This document shows, piece after piece, positions 25,397-34,032 of a DNA stretch of 64,000 nt. A program made the translations under genes and the position numbers. The stretch is from Bacillota bacterium (GTDB lineage Bacteria > Bacillota > Clostridia > Lachnospirales > Lachnospiraceae). The notes below the pieces were generated by a model, which was given only the letters and a program-made list of their open reading frames with translations, was not told the origin of the DNA and did not search any database. Each line of letters begins with the position of its first letter. Position 1 is the first letter of the stretch. The DNA lies in NCBI GenBank assembly GCA_023434365.1, contig JAEYSV010000018.1, positions 1 through 64,000 on the forward strand. The letters are read 5' to 3'.

Positions 25397-26497
25397 TTAC
25401 TTATAAAACTTTACAATATTATCAAGCTTTGACGTCATATTGGTGAATAAAGAATCTACAATTGTGATAGCTGTCATTGCTTCGACAACTACGACAGCAC
25501 GTCCTACTATAATAGGATCGTGACGTCCTTTTATATTGACATCAATGTTTTCGCCTGCCTTATTAACCGTTTGCTGTGTTTTGAAAATACTAGGAGTAGG
25601 TTTAAATGCTGCTCGCAGTACCAATTCTGAGCCGTCGCTAATTCCACCTAGGATTCCGCCCGCATGGTTTGATTTTTTTGCAATAGTATTATCTGATTTA
25701 CTGTAAAAGGCATCATTGTTGCTTGAGCCATTCGATTTGCTAGCTTCAAAGCCAGAGCCAATCTCAAATCCTTTTACTGCTCCAATAGACATAATAGCTT
25801 TGGCTAAGTTGGCATCTAATTTTTCAAATACCGGGTCTCCTATTCCCGCTGGTATTCCAGTCACCAGACATTCAATTACGCCACCAACGGAATCGCCCTC
25901 ACTTTGCTTGCATTTTAAATAGTTTTCTGCCTCTGTAGATGCTACCATATCAGGCATAGAAAAGGGACTCTGATTCATTGTATTAATATCGCATCTTGCA
26001 TAGTCGATAGAGATGTTGCCAATGGATTTGGTATAGGCCATAACCGAGATACCTATTGATTTGAGTATTTCCAAGGCGATTGCTCCAGCAGCAACACGAC
26101 CAATCGTTTCTCTACCAGAAGAACGACCACCACCACGATAATCTCTGAAACCATATTTCTGGTCAAAAGTATAATCGGCATGTCCCGGACGATAATAGGA
26201 AGCTATCTCACTATAGTCCGTAGAACGTTGGGTTTCGTTTCTGACTAGCATAGAGATTGGTGTTCCGGTGGTATGACCTTCAAAAACACCAGATAAGATC
26301 TCTACGGTATCGGATTCTTTTCTTGGAGTAGTATAAGCAGTACTGCCTGGTTTTCTTCTATCTAAATAAACTTGGATTATTTCCTCATTAAGAGGTAAAC
26401 CAGCAGGGCAACCATCAACTACAACACCAACTGCTTTTCCATGAGATTCGCCCCAGGTTGAAATCTGAAATTGTTTTCCTAATATTGATCCGGACAT
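25397..26497 (-). CDS. aroC: Chorismate synthase
   Basis: The start is placed at the ATG at 26497 with GAGGTG nine bases upstream; the longer frame begins at a GTG within that ribosome site. The 366-residue enzyme has GESHGKAVGVVVDG, RPGHADYTFDQKYG and GGRSSGRETIGRVAAGAIA, all chorismate synthase signatures for FMN and EPSP binding. It converts EPSP to chorismate, the last common step to aromatic amino acids. It is transcribed alone on the minus strand. Confidence 0.97.
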   Translation of the reverse strand: MSGSILGKQFQISTWGESHGKAVGVVVDGCPAGLPLNEEIIQVYLDRRKPGSTAYTTPRKESDTVEILSGVFEGHTTGTPISMLVRNETQRSTDYSEIASYYRPGHADYTFDQKYGFRDYRGGGRSSGRETIGRVAAGAIALEILKSIGISVMAYTKSIGNISIDYARCDINTMNQSPFSMPDMVASTEAENYLKCKQSEGDSVGGVIECLVTGIPAGIGDPVFEKLDANLAKAIMSIGAVKGFEIGSGFEASKSNGSSNNDAFYSKSDNTIAKKSNHAGGILGGISDGSELVLRAAFKPTPSIFKTQQTVNKAGENIDVNIKGRHDPIIVGRAVVVVEAMTAITIVDSLFTNMTSKLDNIVKFYK

Positions 26498-26715
26498 AAG
26501 TAGTAGCACCTCGTTTTTTTCTTATTATAACGAAATGATAGAATAGACGCAAGTATAGTCGAATAGTTTGGGACCATTTCGTGATTATGACATATACTAT
26601 TATATAAAACAATATTATGACAAAAAACTAATCTGTGAGGTTACTTTATTTGTTGAAATGGTGCGAATGCTTATAGTAAAAATAGCTTAGATTACTGCAT
26701 TATAGGAAAGGACGT

Positions 26716-27009
26716 GTGAAAATGCTTTATCGTAATAATTATAATAATAGAAGAATTAATGGAAATGTTATCAGAGGAAACAACAGAAATGGTATAAATA
26801 ATCCGAATGGAGGAAGTCCATTAAATAAAATGAGTAATCATCCTTCCAATCAGAAAAAAGAAGAGTTATTAAAGATCAAAACGCAAAAGGGAAAAGAGGA
26901 GGAATATCATATAGAAGATGAATTAATTGAAGAAGATACTACGATATATGAAATTGATTTGGATTGTTATAATAGTTTAATGAGACAACGCAAAAAATAT
27001 TTGCTATAG
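26716..27009 (+). CDS. Small Asn-rich hypothetical protein
   Basis: The 97-residue protein starts at GTG 26716 or ATG 26722, both after GGAAAGGA. The first 50 residues are rich in Asn, Arg and Gly (RNNYNNRRINGN). The rest is charged and helical, with EEYHIEDELIEEDTTIYEID. It has no signal peptide. It converges on the Cys/Gly-rich protein gene. Function unknown. Confidence 0.62.
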   Translation: MKMLYRNNYNNRRINGNVIRGNNRNGINNPNGGSPLNKMSNHPSNQKKEELLKIKTQKGKEEEYHIEDELIEEDTTIYEIDLDCYNSLMRQRKKYLL

Positions 27010-27017
27010 AAAGTAAA

Positions 27018-27039
27018 AGAGGGTGCCAAAGCACCCTCT
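27018..27039. terminator. Terminator between converging small genes
   Basis: AGAGGGTGC pairs with GCACCCTCT around a CAAA loop. The T-rich stretch lies on the minus-strand side, so it mainly serves the Cys/Gly-rich gene. Confidence 0.7.
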
Positions 27040-27050
27040 CGCTTACGCTT

Positions 27051-27284
27051 TTAGCAGCATCCAGATCCAAAACCGCCACCACAGCAGCAGAGAAGAATAA
27101 GGATAATCCAAATACAACTGCTATCATTTCCGCCGCAACCACAGCCGCCGCCAAAGCCGCCGCCGAAACCACTACCGCCACAGCAACATAGTAAAAGAAG
27201 GATAATCCAGATACAGTTATTTCCTCCATCAAAGCCACCACAGCCACAGCCAGTTCCGCAATTTGCTGCTGATAAATCACTCAT
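27051..27284 (-). CDS. Cys/Gly-rich protein with two CIWII-LLLCCCGG repeats
   Basis: The ATG at 27284 follows AGGAGGAAC and gives 77 residues. The protein contains two copies of one unit. A polar Asn/Asp-Ser turn is followed by CIWIILxLLCCCGG and a Gly/Phe tract (GFGGGFGGGCGCGG). Sixteen or so cysteines and very high glycine make up most of it. Proteins of this kind are sometimes labelled high-cysteine chorion-like in clostridial genomes and recall small hydrophobic spore-coat proteins such as the YjcZ group. It could form a disulphide-linked layer or sit in a membrane. No function is established. Confidence 0.75.
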   Translation of the reverse strand: MSDLSAANCGTGCGCGGFDGGNNCIWIILLLLCCCGGSGFGGGFGGGCGCGGNDSSCIWIILILLCCCGGGFGSGCC

Positions 27285-27484
27285 ATTAGTTCCTCCTAAT
27301 ATCATTTACATTGTATCTTATGCATGACAGCTTGTTCTATTTCCTCTTTTTTTGTATTTTTTTCTTAAGATTTTGTACTATCTACTCCACTTATGAAAAC
27401 TAGCATTTTATGAGTGGTAACCTGTCTGGTTTTATGATATTTTTATCTCAAAGGTCAATATATTTGACAACAGGAGGTATTAGT

Positions 27485-28621
27485 ATGCAGATAGAACGGG
27501 TTAGGGCAGCAATTGTAGGCTGTGGAATGATTAGTAGAGAATATATGAAGGTGTTAACTGGACCGTTAAAAATCATTGAGGTAGTGGCATGTTGTGACCT
27601 TGATACCGCACGAGCAAATGCTGTTGCAGATAATTATGGGATTCAAAGCCTTAGCTATGAGGAAATACTTGCAGATGATACTATTGAAATGATAATTAAT
27701 CTAACGAATCCTAATGCACATTATTCGATTATTAAGCAGGCGTTAGAACATAAAAAGCATGTATACTCAGAAAAAATGATTGCGGTAGAGCTAGAGGAAG
27801 GAAAAGAACTTTGTGAGCTTGCAAAAAAGCAAGGGGTTCGTCTGGGTGTTGCACCAGATACGTTCTTAGGTGGAGGAATTCAGACTGCCAGATATCTAAT
27901 TGATCACGGTATCATCGGAGAAGTCACTTCGGTAGTAGCGTCATTGAATCGAGACTTTAGTATATATGGAGATATTCTTCCTCATTTATATAAAAAGGGA
28001 GGTAATATACCATTTGACGTAGGTTGTTACTACCTGACAGCACTTGCTTCGATTCTCGGCCCTGTGAAGAAAGTAAGCGGTTTTACAAAAATACATAATC
28101 CAAATCGTGAAAATAATCGAACAGATCGAGAGAAATTTCTTGAGCCGGTTACAGTGGAAAGTGAAAACATTATGGTTGCTGCGCTTGAGTATGAAAGTGG
28201 TGTACTAGGAACCTTCCATATTAGCAGTGAATCAATCGTAGATGAAAAACCTCATCTTGAAATCTATGGAACCAAGGGCATTGTAACAATTGGTGATCCT
28301 AATACATTTGGATGCCCGGTTTATCTAAAGAAAGCGCAAGCGGAGGAATTTAAGTTCCCATATACCCATGGATTTTTAAAGGAAGGTCGTGGACTAGGAG
28401 CAGCTGACATGGCTTGGGCAATTCGTAAAAACCGTACTCATCGTGCGAGTATGGAGATGGGGTATCATGTGTTTGAAATGCTTCACAGTATACTTCGTAG
28501 TTCTATGGAGGAAAGAACAATATACTTAGAGTCCACCTTTGAACGTCCAAACCCACTTTTAGAGGGATATTTTGATATGGGCGAATGGGGGCCAACGGTA
28601 GAAAGAGTTTTGGTTGACTAG
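27485..28621 (+). CDS. Gfo/Idh/MocA-family oxidoreductase
   Basis: The ATG at 27485 follows ACAGGAGG; the longer frame has no ribosome site. The 378-residue protein starts with a Rossmann fold (AAIVGCGMISREYM). It carries SEKMIAVE where the family usually has E-K-P, and has a C-terminal alpha/beta domain with GGNIPFDVGCYYLTAL containing the usual D-x-G-x-Y/H catalytic pattern. Such enzymes oxidise or reduce sugars, inositol or their derivatives with NAD(P). The substrate is unknown. It stands alone. Confidence 0.92.
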   Translation: MQIERVRAAIVGCGMISREYMKVLTGPLKIIEVVACCDLDTARANAVADNYGIQSLSYEEILADDTIEMIINLTNPNAHYSIIKQALEHKKHVYSEKMIAVELEEGKELCELAKKQGVRLGVAPDTFLGGGIQTARYLIDHGIIGEVTSVVASLNRDFSIYGDILPHLYKKGGNIPFDVGCYYLTALASILGPVKKVSGFTKIHNPNRENNRTDREKFLEPVTVESENIMVAALEYESGVLGTFHISSESIVDEKPHLEIYGTKGIVTIGDPNTFGCPVYLKKAQAEEFKFPYTHGFLKEGRGLGAADMAWAIRKNRTHRASMEMGYHVFEMLHSILRSSMEERTIYLESTFERPNPLLEGYFDMGEWGPTVERVLVD

Positions 28622-28697
28622 ACAATTGAAACATTATATCAAATTAACTAATTGTGCTAAAAAATCAACCAATACTACTTGTTTCATTGTGACATAA

Positions 28698-28720
28698 GTG
28701 CAATTTGCACAAAGTGCACA
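28698..28720. promoter_or_regulatory. GTGCAA-T-TTGCAC palindrome and nearby half-sites
   Basis: The 321-base gap 28622-28942 is very AT-rich and has no gene. GTGCAATTTGCAC (28698-28710) is a perfect odd palindrome and GTGCAC follows at 28714-28719. Further TGCAC or GTGCA words occur through the gap. They may be regulator sites for the strongly expressed wall protein downstream. This is inference only. Confidence 0.35.
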
Positions 28721-28877
28721 ATACACAAACCAAAAGTTGGAAGAAAAGTAAATTGATATGTAAAATAACAACAAAAATAATGTGCATTATCTGTATTTCG
28801 TAAGTGTAATGTCATATAGTGCGTAAATAATGCAATTTAAAAATAAAAATAATTGCACAATTTTTTTAAAATACCAC

Positions 28878-28906
28878 TTGATTTTTTATTAGCTATTAAC
28901 TATAAT
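28878..28906 (+). promoter_or_regulatory. Promoter of the wall-anchored protein gene
   Basis: TTGATT (28878-28883), 17 bases and TATAAT (28901-28906) lie about 35 bases before the start codon. Confidence 0.65.
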
Positions 28907-28942
28907 ATGAGATGTAATAACAAATATTAGGAGGTTATGGAC

Positions 28943-29602
28943 ATGAAATTAAGAAAATTCTTAGTAGCACTATTAACTTGCTCGATGGTTATCGGAATGA
29001 TGGCTATCAGCTCATCCGCAGCTCTTTACACTGGCAAAGGCCAGGGTGACGGCGCTAATGAAAACGGCGGTAACTATGAAATCGACCTTACAGCTTTAGG
29101 TATCGATGGCGCAGCAATTGATAAAGTTGTTGTTGAACTTACTTTCACAAGTGGTATCGGTAATGGAACTATTGGTTGGAATGACCTTAATGGATCTTGG
29201 ATGAATCAAGGCCAGATTAATGTTGCTGGTACTCAAAACGAAGCTGAAACAGTAACTTGGGAAGCTGCTGATATTGGTGGTATTAAAGATGGTCTTCAAG
29301 TTCAATTATGGTGGATTAATCCTATGTATGATGAAAACGGAACTATTTCCGGTGCTGGTGAAGCAACTATTAATTCTGTTAAATACTATGATAAAGATGG
29401 TAAAGAATTAACTGGTGGTGCAGCTGAAGAACCAGCTGAAGAATCAGAAGAACCAGCTGAAGAATCAGAAGCTCCTGCAACTGATGATACTCCAAAAACT
29501 GGTGACAACTCTAACATGATGGCTGTTTTAATGGTATTAGTTGCAGCTGGTGGTGTTTTAGTTACTACTAACGTTCTTCGTAGAAGAAATGAAAACTGCT
29601 AA
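28943..29602 (+). CDS. Secreted, sortase-anchored carbohydrate-binding-like protein
   Basis: The ATG at 28943 is eight bases from AGGAGG; an ATG two codons earlier is too close. The 219-residue protein has a clear signal peptide ending SSSA-AL. A single module of about 130 residues follows, with exposed-looking aromatics (IGWNDLNGSWMNQG, LQVQLWWINP) as in carbohydrate-binding modules; no family is assigned. Then comes an acidic Glu/Pro linker with two EEPAEESE units and the sorting signal TPKTGD, a hydrophobic segment and RRR. This fits covalent anchoring to peptidoglycan. The codon choice is strongly biased, suggesting high expression. A class B sortase gene converges directly downstream. 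Confidence 0.82.
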   Translation: MKLRKFLVALLTCSMVIGMMAISSSAALYTGKGQGDGANENGGNYEIDLTALGIDGAAIDKVVVELTFTSGIGNGTIGWNDLNGSWMNQGQINVAGTQNEAETVTWEAADIGGIKDGLQVQLWWINPMYDENGTISGAGEATINSVKYYDKDGKELTGGAAEEPAEESEEPAEESEAPATDDTPKTGDNSNMMAVLMVLVAAGGVLVTTNVLRRRNENC

Positions 29603-29624
29603 TTTTTAGTGAATTAGTACATAG

Positions 29625-29657
29625 AAGGTCATAAAGCTTAAGCTTTATGACCTTTTT
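29625..29657 (+). terminator. Perfect-palindrome terminator
   Basis: AAGGTCATAAAGCTT is followed at once by its exact complement and a T-tract. Confidence 0.9.
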
Positions 29658-29680
29658 AAGTTATATAATTTATAGAAAAA

Positions 29681-29725
29681 CTACAAAATCTTATAAGGTT
29701 TCGCAAGCGAAACTCTATCTTGTAG
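29681..29725. repeat. Palindrome GTTTCGC-AA-GCGAAAC in a longer stem
   Basis: The core (29698-29713) matches the one at 22342-22357 except for one loop base. Outer arms CTACAA and TTGTAG extend the hairpin. Confidence 0.55.
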
Positions 29726-29731
29726 CATAAA

Positions 29732-29773
29732 TAAATAGCCTCCATGTGAATATCCATTCACATAGAGGCTTTA
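29732..29773 (-). terminator. Sortase gene terminator
   Basis: On the minus strand, AGCCTC-ATGTGAAT pairs with ATTCACAT-GAGGCT and runs into ATTTATTT. Confidence 0.8.
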
Positions 29774-29778
29774 CTTTT

Positions 29779-30723
29779 TTACTTTCTTAATTTAGCAATT
29801 ACAACAAATCTTCCGTCTTCTGTATACTTATCACAAGTGGATAGTGTAATCAGTTTATCTCCATATACTGGGGTAATCCCCGTTTCATATCTTTGTAATT
29901 TTTTAATATTTTTTATATACCTATTGAATTCTTTTTCATTCTTAGCATCCATAAACTCATAATATCGAAACGCTTCATCGGTTACTTTAAAAGCTTTACT
30001 GTAAAAAACACTAACAATATCGTAAACCTGCTCATCATAAAGGGTATCAAATAAGACAATTGGATGTTCCTTATAAAATTCTTCGTCTCTATAATTACTT
30101 AGTTCTCCAAACATGGAGCCATCTTTCATGTTATGACCATATAAAATGATGTTATCGCTTGGTGGAAGAATAGATGCGCGATAGTCAGCAAAGATGCTTC
30201 CGTGTTCGTGATTACGTTTTTTATCAAAGCCACGGTGTAGATAGAATTCATTATTATTTGTCTGCATGACTGGATAATCGATAGCGGTATCTGGAATGCG
30301 AATCCAACCAATCATATCTGGATTTTCCATATGCAGTAATTCATAATATCTTAACATATATAGTTTTGTATCATTTGGGGCTACATTTCTTACTTCAATA
30401 TTACTAGCCATTTTATCAATCATATCAAGATAATACTGATTCGCATTAGCAGGATCGCCAGGAGCAATAAACACTGGTTTTCCAGGAGCAGGCTTGGAGG
30501 TTGGTTCGATTGACGGTGATGGCTCTAAGGAAGGGACCAGAGTATGCGGTTTTGCATGTTGCCTGAGCTCATTGACCCTGGAGGCCAGGTTTTGGGCTTC
30601 CTGCTTATTTTCAAAGTTGTTATAATAGTGAGTTGTAATAATGTAAATACAAACAATTATTACTACAGTCATTGATAAATTAATCAGTGTCTGTAGTCGA
30701 AATAGCTTTTTTAAACACTTCAT
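29779..30723 (-). CDS. Class B sortase
   Basis: The 314-residue protein has an N-terminal membrane anchor (about residues 13-32), a Pro/Ser/Thr linker and a sortase domain from about residue 120. The catalytic His is in IILYGHNMKDGSMFGEL, the Cys in LITLSTCDKYTEDGRF, and the Arg follows directly. The long insert and Y-x-x-EFYKEHP pattern are those of class B. It should cleave a P-x-T-G-type signal and join the protein to the wall. The converging gene encodes such a protein (TPKTG), so the two are a probable enzyme-substrate pair. Confidence 0.94.
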   Translation of the reverse strand: MKCLKKLFRLQTLINLSMTVVIIVCIYIITTHYYNNFENKQEAQNLASRVNELRQHAKPHTLVPSLEPSPSIEPTSKPAPGKPVFIAPGDPANANQYYLDMIDKMASNIEVRNVAPNDTKLYMLRYYELLHMENPDMIGWIRIPDTAIDYPVMQTNNNEFYLHRGFDKKRNHEHGSIFADYRASILPPSDNIILYGHNMKDGSMFGELSNYRDEEFYKEHPIVLFDTLYDEQVYDIVSVFYSKAFKVTDEAFRYYEFMDAKNEKEFNRYIKNIKKLQRYETGITPVYGDKLITLSTCDKYTEDGRFVVIAKLRK

Positions 30724-30892
30724 AGCTTTCCCTCTTTCTATTGATGCTTATGAATTGTAAGGCATATATGTAATATACTAACGCTAATTATAATTACTTA
30801 ATTATACCATATCTACTTTGATGATGTCTATTATTTTGAAGCCTTGTATTGTGAACTTTCTGTTAAAAAACGCAGACCTCACTTTATCCTAC

Positions 30893-30921
30893 TATTGTTT
30901 TGAAAGGAATCATGATATAAT
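30893..30921 (+). promoter_or_regulatory. Candidate promoter for the GH27 gene
   Basis: TATAAT is at 30916-30921; TATTGT 17 bases upstream is a weak -35. Confidence 0.4.
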
Positions 30922-30963
30922 AGGTGAGTCAAATATACTCTATACAAAGAAAGGAAGAAGGAC

Positions 30964-32154
30964 ATGATAGCAGTAAAACCACCAATGGGATGGAATACAT
31001 GGAATACATTTGGAGGCAATATTAATGAGCAATTAATTCGGGAAACCGCTGATACTATGGTAGAAGAAGGTTTTTTAGATGCTGGATATGAGTATCTTGT
31101 AATAGATGATTGTTGGTCCCTTCGTGAACGTGATGAAAAAGGATACCTAGTAGCTGATCCAGAAAAGTTTCCAAATGGAATGAAAGCAGTTGCCGATTAT
31201 GTACATAGCAAAGGTCTGAAGTTTGGAATGTATTCCTGTGCCGGAGTACGTACCTGTGCTGGTTATCCATCTAGCTTTGATCATGAGTTTCAGGATGCTC
31301 AGACATTTGCAGACTGGGGTGTAGATTTCTTAAAGTATGATTATTGTAATTTTCCAGATACTGCGGATTGTATTGCAAGATACCATACGATGAGTCTGGC
31401 ATTAAAAGCAACGGGCAGAGAAATTTTGTTTTCTGCATGTAACTGGGGACAGAAAGAACCTGGCAAATGGATGAAGTCTATTGGGGCTCATATGTATCGA
31501 TCTACAGGTGATATTATGGATAACTTTATTTCGTTTACCAATATCGTAAAGTCTCAGCTTGATAATTTCTGTATGAGTGGCTCCTATTGTTTTAATGACA
31601 TTGATATGCTAACTGTAGGTATGTATAATAAAGGAAATGTAGCAATCGGAAAACCATGTACGGATGAGGAATATAAAATTCAATTTTCCTTATGGTGCTT
31701 ATTAGGTGCACCTTTGATGATTGGAGCCGATATTCGTAACCTGAATGCTTTTTGCATAGAACTAATTTTGAATAAGAATCTAATTGCAATCAATCAGGAT
31801 GAAGAATGTCGACCACCATTTTTAGCTAGAAAAGCGGATATCACAGTAGAAAATAAAGATCCTAAACCAGGTGAAATGCCGTGGATTCAGATACCGGATA
31901 AAGCATATACATTTATTAAACATATGTCTAATAATGAGTTTATTCTTGCTTACTATAATCTATATGAAGAAGAAGCTGAGATTGGCTGTATTTTTGCAGA
32001 TCTTGGGCTACCATATACTTCAGGATATGGATTTGAATTGGTTAATGTCTTTACGGGAGAAGAAATTGGAGTAAAAAGAGATTATTACAATGTGAGATTA
32101 GCTGGTCACGACTGTGCATTATTCAAATGCCGTCTGGTAAAGTGTAATGCATAA
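30964..32154 (+). CDS. GH27 alpha-galactosidase, cytoplasmic
   Basis: The 396-residue enzyme begins PPMGWNTWNTFG, typical of GH27/GH36-type alpha-galactosidases. The nucleophile is the Asp of FLKYDYC, and the acid/base is the Asp of RSTGDI; both are present. ILFSACNWGQ and APLMIGADIRNL are further family blocks. A beta-sandwich domain closes the protein. There is no signal peptide, so it acts on imported alpha-galactosides such as melibiose or raffinose-type sugars, retaining configuration. Its end overlaps the small zinc-ribbon gene by 8 bases. Confidence 0.95.
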   Translation: MIAVKPPMGWNTWNTFGGNINEQLIRETADTMVEEGFLDAGYEYLVIDDCWSLRERDEKGYLVADPEKFPNGMKAVADYVHSKGLKFGMYSCAGVRTCAGYPSSFDHEFQDAQTFADWGVDFLKYDYCNFPDTADCIARYHTMSLALKATGREILFSACNWGQKEPGKWMKSIGAHMYRSTGDIMDNFISFTNIVKSQLDNFCMSGSYCFNDIDMLTVGMYNKGNVAIGKPCTDEEYKIQFSLWCLLGAPLMIGADIRNLNAFCIELILNKNLIAINQDEECRPPFLARKADITVENKDPKPGEMPWIQIPDKAYTFIKHMSNNEFILAYYNLYEEEAEIGCIFADLGLPYTSGYGFELVNVFTGEEIGVKRDYYNVRLAGHDCALFKCRLVKCNA

Positions 32155-32350
32155 TGTTTCACTTTGTATTCAATGTAATAAACCATTAACAAAGGATGAG
32201 ATTGCGATTACGAAAAAGTTGGTTAACCGTGGCGCAGTAAGTTTCTATTGCTTACATTGTCTGGCTAGCCATTTTGAAGTTACCGAAGAAGATATCATTG
32301 ATAAAATTCAATACTTTAAAGAATCTGGATGTACCTTGTTTGACAGGTAA
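32147..32350 (+). CDS. Small zinc-ribbon protein
   Basis: The 67-residue protein has LCIQC and FYCLHC pairs spaced like a treble-clef or ribbon zinc site, around KPLTKDEIAITKKLVNRGA. The C-terminal helix is acidic. The start codon overlaps the end of the alpha-galactosidase gene, so the two are likely coupled. Function is unknown; it does not look like a transcription factor I know. Confidence 0.75.
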   Translation: MHNVSLCIQCNKPLTKDEIAITKKLVNRGAVSFYCLHCLASHFEVTEEDIIDKIQYFKESGCTLFDR

Positions 32351-32365
32351 AGATTTGGGCTGATG

Positions 32366-32404
32366 CAAGAAAGAGTTTCGTTGACGAAGCTCTTTCTTGA
32401 TTTT
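32366..32404 (+). terminator. Terminator
   Basis: CAAGAAAGAG...CGT pairs with ACG...CTCTTTCTTG, followed by ATTTTT. Confidence 0.8.
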
Positions 32405-32485
32405 TATTTGAAATATCATCAAAACAATAGCATAATCGACTTTTCCTTCATATGATATTACTAAATAAGTGAAAAGAGGTGGATT

Positions 32486-33799
32486 ATGGATAGCCTGAAC
32501 GTGCTCCTGTTGATGCTTTATTTGCTCAGCAGGAAAAAATCCGTGTCTCATTGTCTTTCGACAACTAGTTTGCCTATTATTGATACATTGGATTCAAAGC
32601 AGATCGATCAGTTGATTCCAGCACAAATCATTGTAAAAAAAGAAGAAGTTGATACATTGGCTCACTTGCTTGAAGATGAGGTAATGATTAAGTATCATCT
32701 TCCAATGATTAATTCTTATGTTCTGGAAGTGGCAAAAAATTCTCTTTCAAGACTATACAATATGGATAGCCTTGAACACCTAGAAAGTGCACATCTATTG
32801 GAGGTTGACTCAATGCTAACCGCTCAGATGAAAAATGCATCAAAAGAGATACATTTAAACTATGCGCATCAAAGAAATATTATGGGGGATGGCATCGGAG
32901 TCGCAGTGTTGGACACTGGTGTAGCTCCACATCCTGATCTGACGATTGGGCGAAACAGAATTGTTGCCTTTTATGATGTGATTAATGGAAGAAAATATCC
33001 TTATGATGATAACGGTCACGGTTCTCATGTATGTGGTATTATAGCAGGAAGTGGATATGAATCAGCTGGTCTGTATAGAGGGGTTGCCCCGCGTTGTAAT
33101 ATAATTGGTGTAAAGGTGTTAAATCACAAAGGCAATGGTAATGTGAGTGATGTCTTAGCAGGATTACAATGGGTCTTAGATAACCGTGCGCGGTATAATA
33201 TCCGTATTGTTAATATCTCAGTCGGTACGTCTTCTAATGATAGTATTGATGAAAGTTCGTTACTTGTAAAAGGAGTAAATGCGGTTTGGGATGCTGGAAT
33301 AGTTGTTGTAGTTGCAGCTGGAAATAATGGACCAAAACCAATGACAATCTCTACGCCAGGGATTAGTCGCAAAATAATTACAGTTGGGGCTTCGGATGAC
33401 GATATTCCAGTGGAACTTGCCGGTGGAAAGACAAAAGATTATAGCGGGAGAGGGCCAACACGCAATGCGATAAAAAAACCGGATATAGTCGCACCAGGAA
33501 GCAATATTGTCAGTTGTAACGGTTTTCGTGGTAATCGGAAGTTGAAAGGAATAGTGGGACCACTTAGCTTAGGTCCTGGAACAGAAGAGAATCTATTTAA
33601 TAATATGTATACAATTAAAAGTGGAACTTCTATGTCAACACCAATGGTAACGGGAGCCATTGCATTATTGTTAAGTAAGTATCCTCAGATGACTCCTAAA
33701 GAAGTAAAAATGAAAATAAAGGACAGCTCGACTAGTCTTGGAATGGATCATAGCCATCAAGGCTGGGGGCTGCTTGATATAGAAAAATTATTACAGTAA
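32486..33799 (+). CDS. Subtilisin-family (S8) serine protease
   Basis: The 437-residue protein has the S8 catalytic triad: Asp in AVLDTGVAPHPDL, His in DDNGHGSHVCGI and Ser in GTSMSTPMV. The oxyanion Asn is in VAAGNNGP. A region of about 105 residues precedes the catalytic domain. It could be a propeptide, but there is no convincing signal peptide, so the enzyme may be cytoplasmic like Bacillus AprX. AGAGGTGG precedes the ATG. It is a single gene. Confidence 0.93.
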   Translation: MDSLNVLLLMLYLLSRKKSVSHCLSTTSLPIIDTLDSKQIDQLIPAQIIVKKEEVDTLAHLLEDEVMIKYHLPMINSYVLEVAKNSLSRLYNMDSLEHLESAHLLEVDSMLTAQMKNASKEIHLNYAHQRNIMGDGIGVAVLDTGVAPHPDLTIGRNRIVAFYDVINGRKYPYDDNGHGSHVCGIIAGSGYESAGLYRGVAPRCNIIGVKVLNHKGNGNVSDVLAGLQWVLDNRARYNIRIVNISVGTSSNDSIDESSLLVKGVNAVWDAGIVVVVAAGNNGPKPMTISTPGISRKIITVGASDDDIPVELAGGKTKDYSGRGPTRNAIKKPDIVAPGSNIVSCNGFRGNRKLKGIVGPLSLGPGTEENLFNNMYTIKSGTSMSTPMVTGAIALLLSKYPQMTPKEVKMKIKDSSTSLGMDHSHQGWGLLDIEKLLQ

Positions 33800-33802
33800 C
33801 TG

Positions 33803-33849
33803 CAAAAAAAGACATTGTACAATAACCAACGTGACAATGTCTTTTTTTT
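33803..33849 (+). terminator. Terminator after the protease gene
   Basis: AAAAAAAGACATTGT pairs with ACAATGTCTTTTTTT. Confidence 0.85.
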
Positions 33850-34032
33850 GTTGCTAACAAAATATACATTTATGATATAATTTTATCCATTGTTGCTAGT
33901 AGCGTATTATGATACGTTTAATACTAGTAGTTAGAATTGCCTCATAAAATAAGATTTATTATTAGATAAAGGAGTATTTCATAATATTCTGACTAAAGAT
34001 GGAAGAGAACTGATTAGAAAGGGAGCAAAAGA

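Noticed and set aside
26939..27280. Second minus-strand frame over the Cys/Gly-rich gene
   Set aside because: Its Ala/Val-rich product is a frame-shifted reading of the Gly/Cys repeats, and it lacks a ribosome site.
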